Shown: positions 1 to 6,182 of the stretch, in pieces
How positions within the stretch are numbered: position 1 is the stretch's first letter
How the letters are laid out: every line of letters starts with the position of its first letter
Source of the DNA: Clostridiales bacterium
GTDB taxonomy: Bacteria; Bacillota; Clostridia; Oscillospirales; Oscillospiraceae
Length of the DNA stretch: 7,809 nucleotides
Reading direction: 5' to 3'
Assembly (NCBI GenBank): GCA_012728025.1
Contig: JAAYFX010000170.1
Span: 1-7,809 of the forward strand
Translations under genes and position numbers: made by a program
The notes under the pieces: model-generated
Seen by the model: only the letters and a program-made list of their open reading frames with translations
Databases searched by the model: none
Told to the model about the DNA's origin: nothing

Positions 1-672
1 AAGGTGCTTTGTGTAGACTTTGACCCTCAGGGATATTTATCCTTCAGCATGAATGCCGACACACGTGAACACAGCACTATATATGACGTTATTAAACACG
101 AGGTTAAGGCCAGACACGCCATCCAAAAAACTGATGTGGTTAACATAATACCGGCAGATGCTCTTTTAGGTAATGTAGAGCGGGAATTTACCGGCTCAGG
201 CAGCGAGCGAATGCTTAAAGACTGCCTTAAGTCTATTTCTCCCCTGTACGATTATATCCTCATAGATTCCCCTCCGGAGTTGGGGCTTTTATCATCAAAT
301 GCCGTACTCGCCTCAGATATAGTGCTTATCCCCTGTCTTTCCGACGGATACAGTCTCCAAGGGGTGATACAGGTTCACGAGACGATTTTGCGTATAAAAC
401 ACGCCTTTAACCCCCGTCTTGTAATAGGCGGCATTTTTCTTTTACGTTATTATCCTCGGGAGGAGCTTAGCCGCACAACAAAGGAAACGGCAGAACTTCT
501 CGCCTCTCACCTCCATATCCCCCTGCTTGACACCACCATACGCCATAGTAATGTTATAAGCAAAGCTATGACAACTTTGCAAAAGGATATCATAGATTAT
601 GCCCCCCGCAACACAGCCGTTCGGGACTATATTGCTCTGGTGGACGAGCTTTTTGAAAAGGGGGTTTTATAG
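1..672 (+). CDS. ParA/Soj-family P-loop ATPase (5'-truncated)
   Basis: This is the C-terminal 223 residues of a ParA/MinD-superfamily ATPase; the frame is open from base 1, so the true start and the Walker A (deviant P-loop) motif lie upstream. Given the usual family length of about 255-270 residues, roughly 35-45 residues are missing. Visible motifs (numbered from base 1) are the switch-I-like VDFDPQG at residues 5-11 and the Walker B/switch II segment ILIDSPPELG, with Asp at 89. The end resembles ParA proteins, with a YAPRNTAVRDYIALVDEL-type C-terminal helix. Family members dimerise on ATP, bind DNA non-specifically and position plasmids, chromosomes or protein complexes, usually with a partner encoded just downstream. 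Here the next gene begins 2 nt after the TAG stop and encodes a ComFB-family protein, not a ParB. No plasmid or integrative-element genes are visible nearby. The family call is confident; the cargo is unknown. Confidence 0.88.
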   Translation, partial: KVLCVDFDPQGYLSFSMNADTREHSTIYDVIKHEVKARHAIQKTDVVNIIPADALLGNVEREFTGSGSERMLKDCLKSISPLYDYILIDSPPELGLLSSNAVLASDIVLIPCLSDGYSLQGVIQVHETILRIKHAFNPRLVIGGIFLLRYYPREELSRTTKETAELLASHLHIPLLDTTIRHSNVISKAMTTLQKDIIDYAPRNTAVRDYIALVDELFEKGVL

Positions 673-674
673 CA

Positions 675-1130
675 ATGTCAAAATCAAAAAGCAAAAAAGA
701 GCTTGACAGGGATTTAATGTTTTCAAAAATAATGCCCGCTCTGACAGAAAATCCCTTCAGCTCTGTTTCCACCTCATCCAGACGGCTAAATTCAATCCCT
801 GAGGTGGAAGCGGATTCTATAAGTGTTTTGCGTGATAGGGTTTTTTTATCAAGCGGCAGCTTAGATGACCCTGACGGGCTGTCTACCATGAACGTTATGG
901 AAAACCTTGTCCTGAGGAATATTGATTCTGTCATCCGCCGCTTCAATGTCTGCGGCTGTGACCGTTGCCGCTGTGACATCTGCGCCTGTGCCTTAAACCA
1001 GCTTCCCCCTCATTATATCGTTGCGCAGAAAGACAAAATCGAGAAGGCCGAGTCTGAAATCTCTCAAAAACTTGTGATAGACGCTCTTATAAAAGCTGTC
1101 ATTCAGGTTCGTGCCCATCCCCGCCATTAA
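675..1130 (+). CDS. ComFB-family protein with lysine-rich N-terminal extension
   Basis: This 151-residue protein carries a ComFB (late competence) domain at about residues 71-125: a TMNVMENLVL helix, then a Cys-rich stretch (C93, C95, C98, C100, C103, C105) running into ALNQLPPHYIV, the family signature. B. subtilis ComFB is a small zinc-binding dimer of unclear role, and cyanobacterial members have been reported to bind c-di-GMP or c-di-AMP. Residues 1-70 are an extension not needed for the domain: its first residues are rich in Lys and Ser (MSKSKSKKEL), and most of the rest is low in hydrophobic residues and probably flexible. The ATG is preceded by GGGGG at 660-664, about 10 nt upstream. 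The gap to the ParA stop is 2 nt, so the two are almost certainly co-transcribed and translationally coupled. A strong terminator follows. The number of cysteines looks higher than in textbook ComFB. Domain assignment is confident; function is not. Confidence 0.85.
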   Translation: MSKSKSKKELDRDLMFSKIMPALTENPFSSVSTSSRRLNSIPEVEADSISVLRDRVFLSSGSLDDPDGLSTMNVMENLVLRNIDSVIRRFNVCGCDRCRCDICACALNQLPPHYIVAQKDKIEKAESEISQKLVIDALIKAVIQVRAHPRH

Positions 1131-1137
1131 AAATAAA

Positions 1138-1174
1138 ACGAGCTTCCCAAAAAACTTTCGGGAGGCTCGTTTTT
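1138..1174. terminator. Bidirectional Rho-independent terminator
   Basis: An 11-bp stem, ACGAGCTTCCC (1138-1148) with GGGAGGCTCGT (1160-1170), contains one G-T wobble and encloses an 11-nt loop. On the + strand it is followed by TTTTTATTTT, and on the - strand the other flank reads TTTTATTTTTA. It therefore can end both the ParA-ComFB transcript and the converging EAL-HDOD/PilZ transcript. It fills the 56-base gap between the two convergent genes. Confidence 0.9.
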
Positions 1175-1186
1175 ATTTTATCTTTA

Positions 1187-1855
1187 TTAGGTCTGTCCAC
1201 GCTGGCGCTTTAACTCTCTTGCCTGTTGGGCAAAAATACCTCGGTATATGGCATCTGTTTCCTTTGTAGTCATACTCTCAAACTCACACCCGTAATATTT
1301 GCCGAAGTTAGGATGTTTTTCAACTCTCCTTACCTTGCAGTTTACGGTGAACTTTTCTTCTCCTTCTCCTATGGAAAAATCTGAAACCTTCAGCACAGAG
1401 TTTAGGGAGAACCCGCATTGGTCAGAGTCTATGTATACTAATATACCTGAAAGGCTGATATTTGTGACCCAGCCTTCATAGGACTCATTCTCGTTGGAAG
1501 CCAGAGAAATAAGAGCCTTGGAGCGGCTTTTAACCCTAAAATACCCTCGCCTTTCCCGCTCACCGAGAAGCCTTAATTCACCAATCCTCCAAAATTCCTC
1601 GTTTGCGATATAAACCTTTCCGCATATACCCAGAAAGTCACGAGACGAAGACTTGCCCGTGGAGATTATATTGACTTTTATAATAGTGCCCAAGTTTATT
1701 TTTGGCAAATCCACACCTGCCGTAGAGGAGGATATTTCAAGAGTCAGGCTCGGTTCGCTGCGCACACGGCCAATCCTTCCGAAGGCCAAAAGGTCATTGT
1801 CTAAGGAGTATATCTCACAAACACTGCCTAGATGTTTCTTAAGGTTATCATGCAA
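1187..1855 (-). CDS. PilZ-domain (YcgR-like) c-di-GMP-binding protein
   Basis: A 222-residue cytoplasmic protein with the two-part layout of YcgR/DgrA proteins: an N-terminal PilZN-like beta domain (about 1-95) and a C-terminal PilZ domain (about 100-205). Both c-di-GMP contact motifs are intact: RRGYFR (RxxxR, R103 and R107) and NISLSG (N/DxSxxG, N132, S134, G137). In this family, c-di-GMP binding switches an interaction, classically with flagellar motor parts to slow swimming; that role here is inferred. There is no signal peptide or membrane segment. Start choice: TTG at 1855 is preceded, 7 nt away, by GGCGGTG, a near-match to a ribosome binding site. The longer in-frame option, GTG at 1876 (229 residues), has no visible site. 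It lies about 96 bases downstream of the EAL-HDOD gene on the same strand, so the two may form an operon. Confidence 0.88.
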   Translation of the reverse strand: MHDNLKKHLGSVCEIYSLDNDLLAFGRIGRVRSEPSLTLEISSSTAGVDLPKINLGTIIKVNIISTGKSSSRDFLGICGKVYIANEEFWRIGELRLLGERERRGYFRVKSRSKALISLASNENESYEGWVTNISLSGILVYIDSDQCGFSLNSVLKVSDFSIGEGEEKFTVNCKVRRVEKHPNFGKYYGCEFESMTTKETDAIYRGIFAQQARELKRQRGQT

Positions 1856-1951
1856 TAAAAAGCACCGCCATTTCACTAGATTGTGTGTATTTCACATAAA
1901 CCAAAGCGGCAGTTAAAGCTGACGGCGGTTATTGTGTTATTTTTCTGCAAG

Positions 1952-3166
1952 CTACATTGTAAGCTCTGACCAAATGCCGTTAACGTATTCGACTGCCTCA
2001 AGATATTTCGCTTTAATAACATCCTCCCCAAGCATAAGCTCACCCGCAAGGCCGCTCACCTGTCTCCACGAACCTTTTTCATAAGCTATGCAAAGGTTTA
2101 AAAGCTGGCCGCATTTGCCCTCACCGCCCATAAGGCCGTTTTTTAATTCTTCTGAAAGAGGAAGCTGAACTATGGCGCTGTGCATGGGAACCTCCAGCAA
2201 AAGCCCCAAAGTTGAGAACATACCGAGAAGATATGCTTCCTGATGGGAAATGGGAAATCCTGATACGAAACGTGACACTTCCTGACAAAAGACAGCACGG
2301 AGGAAAGAAATTTTTATAAGCTCGTCTGCCATTCCGCCGTCTCCGGAAAAACTGAGAAGGAACAGCCATTGACGAAGCTGCTCAAGCCCCAGTATGGTTA
2401 AAGCTTGCTTAACATCCTTCACCCTGTTTGGCAGGGCAAAATACGAGGAGTTCACAAGAGACAGCAATGAAAACGCAAGGGTAACGTCAAGGGAGATGAT
2501 TTGAGAGATTTCGTCAAAATCCGGAGTTTCTTTGTTAATGGCTCCCATAAGCCGGAAGAAGTTTGATTTTAAGTGCTCCATCTTGTGGACCTTTGTACTC
2601 ATCATTCCGGAAACGTTCCTGCCCTGAATAAAATCACAGCTATAATTTATGGCAAGCTCTTTTGCCTCCGGTGAGTTTACGTTATAGGCTGCGATTTGCT
2701 TGCTGAAGCTTTTAGCAAGCTTGCATAAAACATCTATGGTTCCGCTATTTACATCGGAAAAATCTACTTTTATAATGTCTATTTCAGATAAAATATTTAA
2801 AAACTGTCTGTTAAAATCAAAGCCCAGTATGGCAATGCGGTAGCCATCTTTTTTATATTGGCTTACCAAATCCTTTGCCTCGGGATTAATAAGTATGTTC
2901 TCCTCAATCTGGATTACCAGTTTTTTGGGGTCGAAAACCTTAGGTATGCCCCTTAAAAGAAGGTTTGGCGTAAAAGTAAGGAAGCAGTCCTTCCCATCCA
3001 AAAAGTTTTCAGCACCAAGCTCATTAAAAAAAGATATAATAGTATTTGCTACATGGGCATCACGTTTATTGTAAAGGGTGCTGGCATCCTGTGAATAAAC
3101 AATTTCATATGCGACCACCTTCTGCTCTTTGTCCAGTATCGGCTGCCTTACGATATGGGTCTCCAT
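1952..3166 (-). CDS. EAL-HDOD signalling protein (YuxH type), EAL probably inactive
   Basis: A 404-residue cytoplasmic protein with an N-terminal EAL-like domain (about 1-195) and a C-terminal HDOD domain (about 200-395), the architecture of B. subtilis YuxH and Vibrio CdgJ. The opening VRQPILDKEQKVVAYE fits the family. Key catalytic positions are altered: the EAL triplet is E21-I-V, the DDF metal site reads LGF (114-116), and the KVE-type glutamate segment reads AAYNVNS (159-165). KVD (133-135) and QG (181-182) persist. This suggests no phosphodiesterase activity. HDOD hallmarks are present, including LVNSSYFALPNRVKDVKQA (237-255), ILGLEQLRQW and the AYLLGMFSTLGLLLEV segment. Family members influence motility and c-di-GMP-linked behaviour. 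The ATG has GGGGG 8 nt upstream (3175-3179). A PilZ gene lies downstream on the same strand. Confidence 0.9.
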   Translation of the reverse strand: METHIVRQPILDKEQKVVAYEIVYSQDASTLYNKRDAHVANTIISFFNELGAENFLDGKDCFLTFTPNLLLRGIPKVFDPKKLVIQIEENILINPEAKDLVSQYKKDGYRIAILGFDFNRQFLNILSEIDIIKVDFSDVNSGTIDVLCKLAKSFSKQIAAYNVNSPEAKELAINYSCDFIQGRNVSGMMSTKVHKMEHLKSNFFRLMGAINKETPDFDEISQIISLDVTLAFSLLSLVNSSYFALPNRVKDVKQALTILGLEQLRQWLFLLSFSGDGGMADELIKISFLRAVFCQEVSRFVSGFPISHQEAYLLGMFSTLGLLLEVPMHSAIVQLPLSEELKNGLMGGEGKCGQLLNLCIAYEKGSWRQVSGLAGELMLGEDVIKAKYLEAVEYVNGIWSELTM

Positions 3167-3280
3167 ATCTTTTTCCCCCTTTTAAGTTAAATACACGGTG
3201 TTTTCATAGTTTTCCATATCTTTTAGCAAGACCGTCACCGCTGTTATAATAAGCTGTGTAAATCCTTTTATCGTATCAAA

Positions 3281-3309
3281 AGCATATCAGGCATATCTTG
3301 TCTAAACAA
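3281..3309 (-). promoter_or_regulatory. Possible sigma-A promoter for the EAL-HDOD gene (extended -10)
   Basis: Read on the - strand, TTGTTT (3309-3304) is followed after 17 nt by TATGCT (3286-3281), preceded by TG plus one base, an extended -10 feature. Transcription would begin near 3274 and give a leader of about 108 nt. The -35 box is poor, so the call rests mainly on the extended -10 and spacing. Confidence 0.3.
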
Positions 3310-3390
3310 AGCACAAGGCCGCCCCGCTAAAAGTAAATATCCAAGCTTTGAAGCTCCTTGGGCCTAAAGCCCCGAAAAGATATGTGCTTT
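3308..3390. other. Imperfect inverted-repeat structure in the 3167-3429 intergenic region
   Basis: The outer arms AAAGCACA (3308-3315) and TGTGCTTT (3383-3390) are perfectly complementary. Inside are AGGCC (3316-3320) with GGCCT (3361-3365), and a hairpin CCAAG (3341-3345) with CTTGG (3357-3361); the last two share one base. It lies just past the end of the M15 peptidase gene and upstream of the EAL-HDOD gene, so it could end the upstream operon or form part of a leader RNA. Neither strand has a clean T-run after it, so it is not called a standard terminator. It does not match a riboswitch consensus that I recognise. Confidence 0.35.
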
Positions 3391-3429
3391 TAAATCCGTA
3401 AATCATACTTTCTTTGTATTATACACGTT

Positions 3430-4194
3430 TTATTTATATTCTTCAAGACAAATCGCCATAGAGCTTATGGCTATTGCATCGGCAGTTCCCACATAGCGGA
3501 AATGCCAAGGCTCCCAAGAGACACCCGTTTTTTCCGTTTTGTCTGCGGGATAACGTTCTATAAAGCCGTAATTAGCGGCGTTTTCCCTAAGCCATTGGTA
3601 GGCCGGCGACTGAGCAAAGCCTTCATCAAGCTCTGTTATCCCCATTGTAAGAAAATCTATGGCAAGCCCCGTATGATGCTCACTTGCCCCCGGCGGCTGT
3701 ATAAGCTCTCTGGTATAAATTTCGGCCGCTTCCTCACCATAGCCCTGCTGAAGAAAAGATGCCTTTTTGTCATCATAAAGCACCCTCTGCTCAGAAACGC
3801 TTCGGTATCCGGAAACCGGAATAAGCTTTATGCCTGCCGCATCTGCATCCTCTATCATAGATTCCAAAGGGTCGGAAATTCTGTGGTCAACCCGAACATC
3901 TCCGACTTTTTTAAGGTCTACCGTAAAATCTACGGGCAGGTACGAGTCTCTGCTAATAATCAAAAGTCTCCATTCCTCGGCCTCATCCGTCTCTGTCTGC
4001 CTGATAGTTTGTGACAAGCCCTCACTGTCAGAGGATTTTTTCTCGGATAAAGGGTCTATGGTTGCCATTACTCCTATAAGGCAGAGAAGTGAAAAAGAGA
4101 ACATGACAAATGTCAAAACCAGCTTTGAGCTACGTTTGTTTTTCTGCCTTTGAATCCGTTCTTCTTCCCTGAGTCTCTGGAGATGGTTATTCAC
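3430..4194 (-). CDS. Membrane-anchored M15-family D,D-carboxypeptidase (VanY/DacB type)
   Basis: A 254-residue protein with a charged cytoplasmic N-terminus (1-24), one membrane segment (about 25-46, LVLTFVMFSFSLLCLIGVM) and an outer catalytic domain (about 85-250). M15B zinc-peptidase motifs are complete: SGYRS with a following Gln (128-136), SEHHTGLAID (171-180; zinc ligands H173 and D180) and WEPWHFRYVG (227-236; catalytic E228, zinc ligand H231). These enzymes remove the terminal D-Ala from peptidoglycan stem peptides outside the membrane. The start is GTG at 4194, because GGGGGAGG lies 9 nt upstream; an open frame continues to 4269 but runs inside the upstream gene and lacks a site. It overlaps the FlhB-like gene by 8 bases, so it is the third gene of that operon. 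No vancomycin-resistance genes (vanA/B/H/X) are seen, so ordinary cell-wall trimming is more likely than resistance. Confidence 0.9.
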   Translation of the reverse strand: MNNHLQRLREEERIQRQKNKRSSKLVLTFVMFSFSLLCLIGVMATIDPLSEKKSSDSEGLSQTIRQTETDEAEEWRLLIISRDSYLPVDFTVDLKKVGDVRVDHRISDPLESMIEDADAAGIKLIPVSGYRSVSEQRVLYDDKKASFLQQGYGEEAAEIYTRELIQPPGASEHHTGLAIDFLTMGITELDEGFAQSPAYQWLRENAANYGFIERYPADKTEKTGVSWEPWHFRYVGTADAIAISSMAICLEEYK

Positions 4195-4516
4195 CGGACA
4201 CAACCTCCCCCATAGCATCGCTGGATAAATCACCGGCATTCGCCCCGCCGGCCCTGTATTTTGCCGCAACGGAAAGTATGCTGCTATAAACCTTTGCGAT
4301 TATCTCATAAAGGTCAGGCGGTATGCTCTTTCCCACATCAAGCATACACAGCATCGAGGAAATGCTGTCGTCCCTGTAAACGGGTATGCCCCGCTGCTCG
4401 GCAATGTTTATTATTTGCTCGGCAATAGAGCCGTAGCCTGAGGCAATTACTACGGGAGCCATATCCTGACTCATATCATATTTTAAGGCGGCAGCCTTTG
4501 TATCAGATTTTGACAT
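4187..4516 (-). CDS. Stand-alone FlhB C-terminal-domain protein (FlhX/YlqH type)
   Basis: A 109-residue protein that matches the cytoplasmic C-terminal domain of the flagellar export switch protein FlhB: KAAALKYD (7-14), MAPVVIASGYGSIAEQI (19-35), AEQRGIPVYRDDSIS (39-53) and IPPDLYEIIAKVYSSIL (65-81). The N-terminal membrane domain of FlhB and the NPTH self-cleavage motif are absent; the protein starts just where the post-cleavage fragment would. B. subtilis YlqH and Helicobacter FlhX are similar stand-alone proteins, and FlhX can stand in for the FlhB C-terminal domain. ATG 4516 is preceded by AGGAGGG 9 nt upstream; the longer open frame to 4657 lies inside the upstream gene and is not used. 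It overlaps the FliK-like gene by 14 bases and the M15 gene by 8, so all three are co-translated. Residues after about 88 are an extra tail rich in Gly, Ala and Ser. Confidence 0.88.
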   Translation of the reverse strand: MSKSDTKAAALKYDMSQDMAPVVIASGYGSIAEQIINIAEQRGIPVYRDDSISSMLCMLDVGKSIPPDLYEIIAKVYSSILSVAAKYRAGGANAGDLSSDAMGEVVSGE

Positions 4517-5927
4517 CCACTCCAACCCTCCTGTAAGGCAGTGATTTAAATACATCCATAAGCGAACGGGGATTTTCCAGAGGTGCAACTCTGGTTGTCC
4601 CAATGCGGTAATTTGTTCCATAAACCAGCTTCGGCATAGAGCGCATAAGCTCCTCATAACCTGCCTGAGTCCCCTCGGGACAATAAAGAGCCATATCTAT
4701 TACACCGTCTCGAACAAAAAATTCCGCTTCAAAGCGCCCGACACTTTCGACGTCTATTACCATCAAAAAGTGCATTCCTCCCGAAACACCGTCCGGCATA
4801 TCCTTATCATCCCCCTCGGGATTTATCCAAATCTCCGCAAAGGCTCTCATATCATCCTGCTGCAAGGGCAGTATAAAATGCAAAAGCGGAGTGAAGTTAC
4901 ATGGTGAGGAGAGCAGGCTATGAAGCATTTTGTCTGTTTTCGCATAGTCAGATTCGCTCATTCCCTCTGCCGTACGCTGTCTTGATATTAGCTCTATAAT
5001 AAGATTCATAACGGTAGATTGGTCGAATTTCTGAGCATTTATAAAAGAAAATCCCCCGCCTTCCCGAAGTTCACCCATATATTTTTCATGAAGCTCAACA
5101 AAGACTTTTCTATCCTCCGGAGAAAGAAACTGGCGCAGACGAAAAGCCGTTTCCGCTGTATAGTCCTCATTAGAGTTAATCCGTGAAAGATTGTAAGTAA
5201 GTATAGACAAAACCTTTCCAAGTTTAGGGCTGAAAAGTATGCTGCTTTCGATTTCTTTTATAAGCGCCAAAGTTTCTGATTTTAAATTTTGAAAGTTTTC
5301 CATTGCATTTGGCATACGGAAAGCATTTATAAGGGTGTCCAGCTTAGCAGAAAGATTTTTACTAGACGCAAGCTCATCCCTTAAATACTCAAGGTTATTC
5401 CCAACGGAATCCAAAAGGTCCCGACCGCTTCCTGCGCTGTTTACAGAGCGCAAGAACCTTGCGATTGCCTGCTGAACCTCCGGTTTATCCTGCTCCTTTT
5501 CACTGATGACACGCAAAAAATCAAATAGCTCTCCTTTAAAAACAGTGGCAGCATTCTCCTGATTTTTCATTTCCTGAGCAAGGGCTTCGGGAGAAAGAAG
5601 AAGCCCCTGAAAAATACCCCTTATTTCTTTAGAGATTGTGGAGTTGTTTGCCGGCAAAAGCTTGAAAAGCTCTTCCAGCATAAAAAAGTTTTTAAGATAT
5701 GTGACGGTTACCGTTGGGTCTTTGAGCAGATTTAAAAGCAGAGTGGGCGCATCGCTGTTTTCGAGCATATTTGTGTTTTGTTTTAAAAGCTCACTCTGGT
5801 TATGGGTATGCACCACCTGAGTAGTGTTTTGTATGCTGAACGCTCCGGCAGGGTCTACGCCCGTCTTTGGAAGAACAGCTTGGTTTTTATTTATAAGCGG
5901 AGTTGTAACCCGCAGAAAATCCTGCAA
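4503..5927 (-). CDS. FliK C-terminal-domain-like protein (YlqG type)
   Basis: A 474-residue soluble protein. The C-terminal part (about 349-450) resembles the FliK hook-length control C-terminal domain: ILPLQQDDMRAFAEIWI, then HFLMVIDVESVGRFEAEFFV (386-405), where FliK proteins have an LG-x-VEV-type strand, then a mixed alpha/beta segment ending RVGVDVKI. The N-terminal 340 residues are mostly helical with no motif I recognise; there is no signal peptide or membrane segment. In B. subtilis the neighbouring ylqG-ylqH pair has the same FliK-like/FlhB-like order, and FliK-FlhB interaction is the known substrate-switch mechanism, which supports the call. The TTG start at 5927 has AAGGA ending 5 nt upstream; the next in-frame Met is residue 54. 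A consensus-like promoter lies at about 5969-5997. True FliK function is not shown, and FliK-like regions are very divergent. Confidence 0.72.
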   Translation of the reverse strand: MQDFLRVTTPLINKNQAVLPKTGVDPAGAFSIQNTTQVVHTHNQSELLKQNTNMLENSDAPTLLLNLLKDPTVTVTYLKNFFMLEELFKLLPANNSTISKEIRGIFQGLLLSPEALAQEMKNQENAATVFKGELFDFLRVISEKEQDKPEVQQAIARFLRSVNSAGSGRDLLDSVGNNLEYLRDELASSKNLSAKLDTLINAFRMPNAMENFQNLKSETLALIKEIESSILFSPKLGKVLSILTYNLSRINSNEDYTAETAFRLRQFLSPEDRKVFVELHEKYMGELREGGGFSFINAQKFDQSTVMNLIIELISRQRTAEGMSESDYAKTDKMLHSLLSSPCNFTPLLHFILPLQQDDMRAFAEIWINPEGDDKDMPDGVSGGMHFLMVIDVESVGRFEAEFFVRDGVIDMALYCPEGTQAGYEELMRSMPKLVYGTNYRIGTTRVAPLENPRSLMDVFKSLPYRRVGVDVKI

Positions 5928-5968
5928 AGCAATCCTTCCTTTCCATACGAATTTTGTTTCTTACTCTG

Positions 5969-5997
5969 AGTATAACATTAAAACTTAAAATATGAAA
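5969..5997 (-). promoter_or_regulatory. Likely sigma-A promoter for the FliK-like/FlhB-like/M15 operon
   Basis: On the - strand, TATACT (5974-5969) has TG plus one base just upstream (TGTTATACT, 5977-5969), an extended -10. A weak -35, TTTCAT (5997-5992), lies 17 nt away. Transcription would start near 5962, giving a leader of about 35 nt before the TTG start and its ribosome binding site. Confidence 0.5.
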
Positions 5998-6096
5998 CAT
6001 TTCTTCGTTTTGTATATTTATTTTCCGTTTTATGAATTTTACAAGTGATAAATAGGTAATATTTTTGTTTTTTGGCCTTTATTGTATGCTGGGCTA

Positions 6097-6124
6097 TTGA
6101 TTTTTTTTAAAAATATAGTATAAA
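6097..6124 (+). promoter_or_regulatory. Possible sigma-A promoter for cheA
   Basis: TTGATT (6097-6102) and TATAAA (6119-6124) are separated by 16 nt in a very AT-rich stretch (the divergent 5928-6182 region). Transcription would begin near 6131, about 50 nt before the cheA start. AT-richness makes chance matches likely. Confidence 0.4.
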
Positions 6125-6148
6125 TATTAGTAGTATATCTGCGTCTAT
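6121..6148 (+). promoter_or_regulatory. Possible sigma-D (FliA-type) promoter for cheA
   Basis: TAAA (6121-6124), 16 nt, then GCGTCTAT (6141-6148) resembles the Gram-positive motility sigma factor consensus TAAA-N15-GCCGATAT, with 5 of 8 bases matching in the -10 element. It would start transcription near 6155, about 28 nt before the ATG. It overlaps the sigma-A candidate, so at most one may be real. Confidence 0.3.
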
Positions 6149-6182
6149 AAATAAAGACATACTCTTAGGGGAAGGTGAATTT

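Noticed and set aside
1..672. ParA as evidence of a plasmid or integrative element
   Set aside because: No integrase, relaxase, replication protein, direct repeats or attachment site is visible, and the neighbours look like chromosomal motility genes.
590..979. 129-codon open frame on the - strand
   Set aside because: It lies opposite the ParA end and the ComFB gene, whose protein motifs are clear; its own translation has no recognisable domain.
1877..1951. Terminator between the EAL-HDOD and PilZ genes
   Set aside because: The candidate AACC...GGTT stem on the - strand is full of mismatches and is not followed by a T-run, so the two genes may be co-transcribed.
3167..3429. Possible c-di-GMP riboswitch upstream of the EAL-HDOD gene
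   Set aside because: Neither the GEMM-I core patterns nor a c-di-GMP-II layout could be recognised on either strand; only generic stems are present.
3502..4014. 170-codon open frame on the + strand
   Set aside because: It is antisense to the M15 peptidase gene, which has complete zinc-site motifs; no domain or start signals are seen.
3430..4194. VanY vancomycin-resistance determinant
   Set aside because: The fold is shared by housekeeping D,D-carboxypeptidases, and no other van genes or two-component system lie nearby.
4517..4657. N-terminal extension of the FlhB-like frame
   Set aside because: It is entirely within the FliK-like gene; ATG 4516 has a strong ribosome binding site and is where FlhB-C similarity begins.
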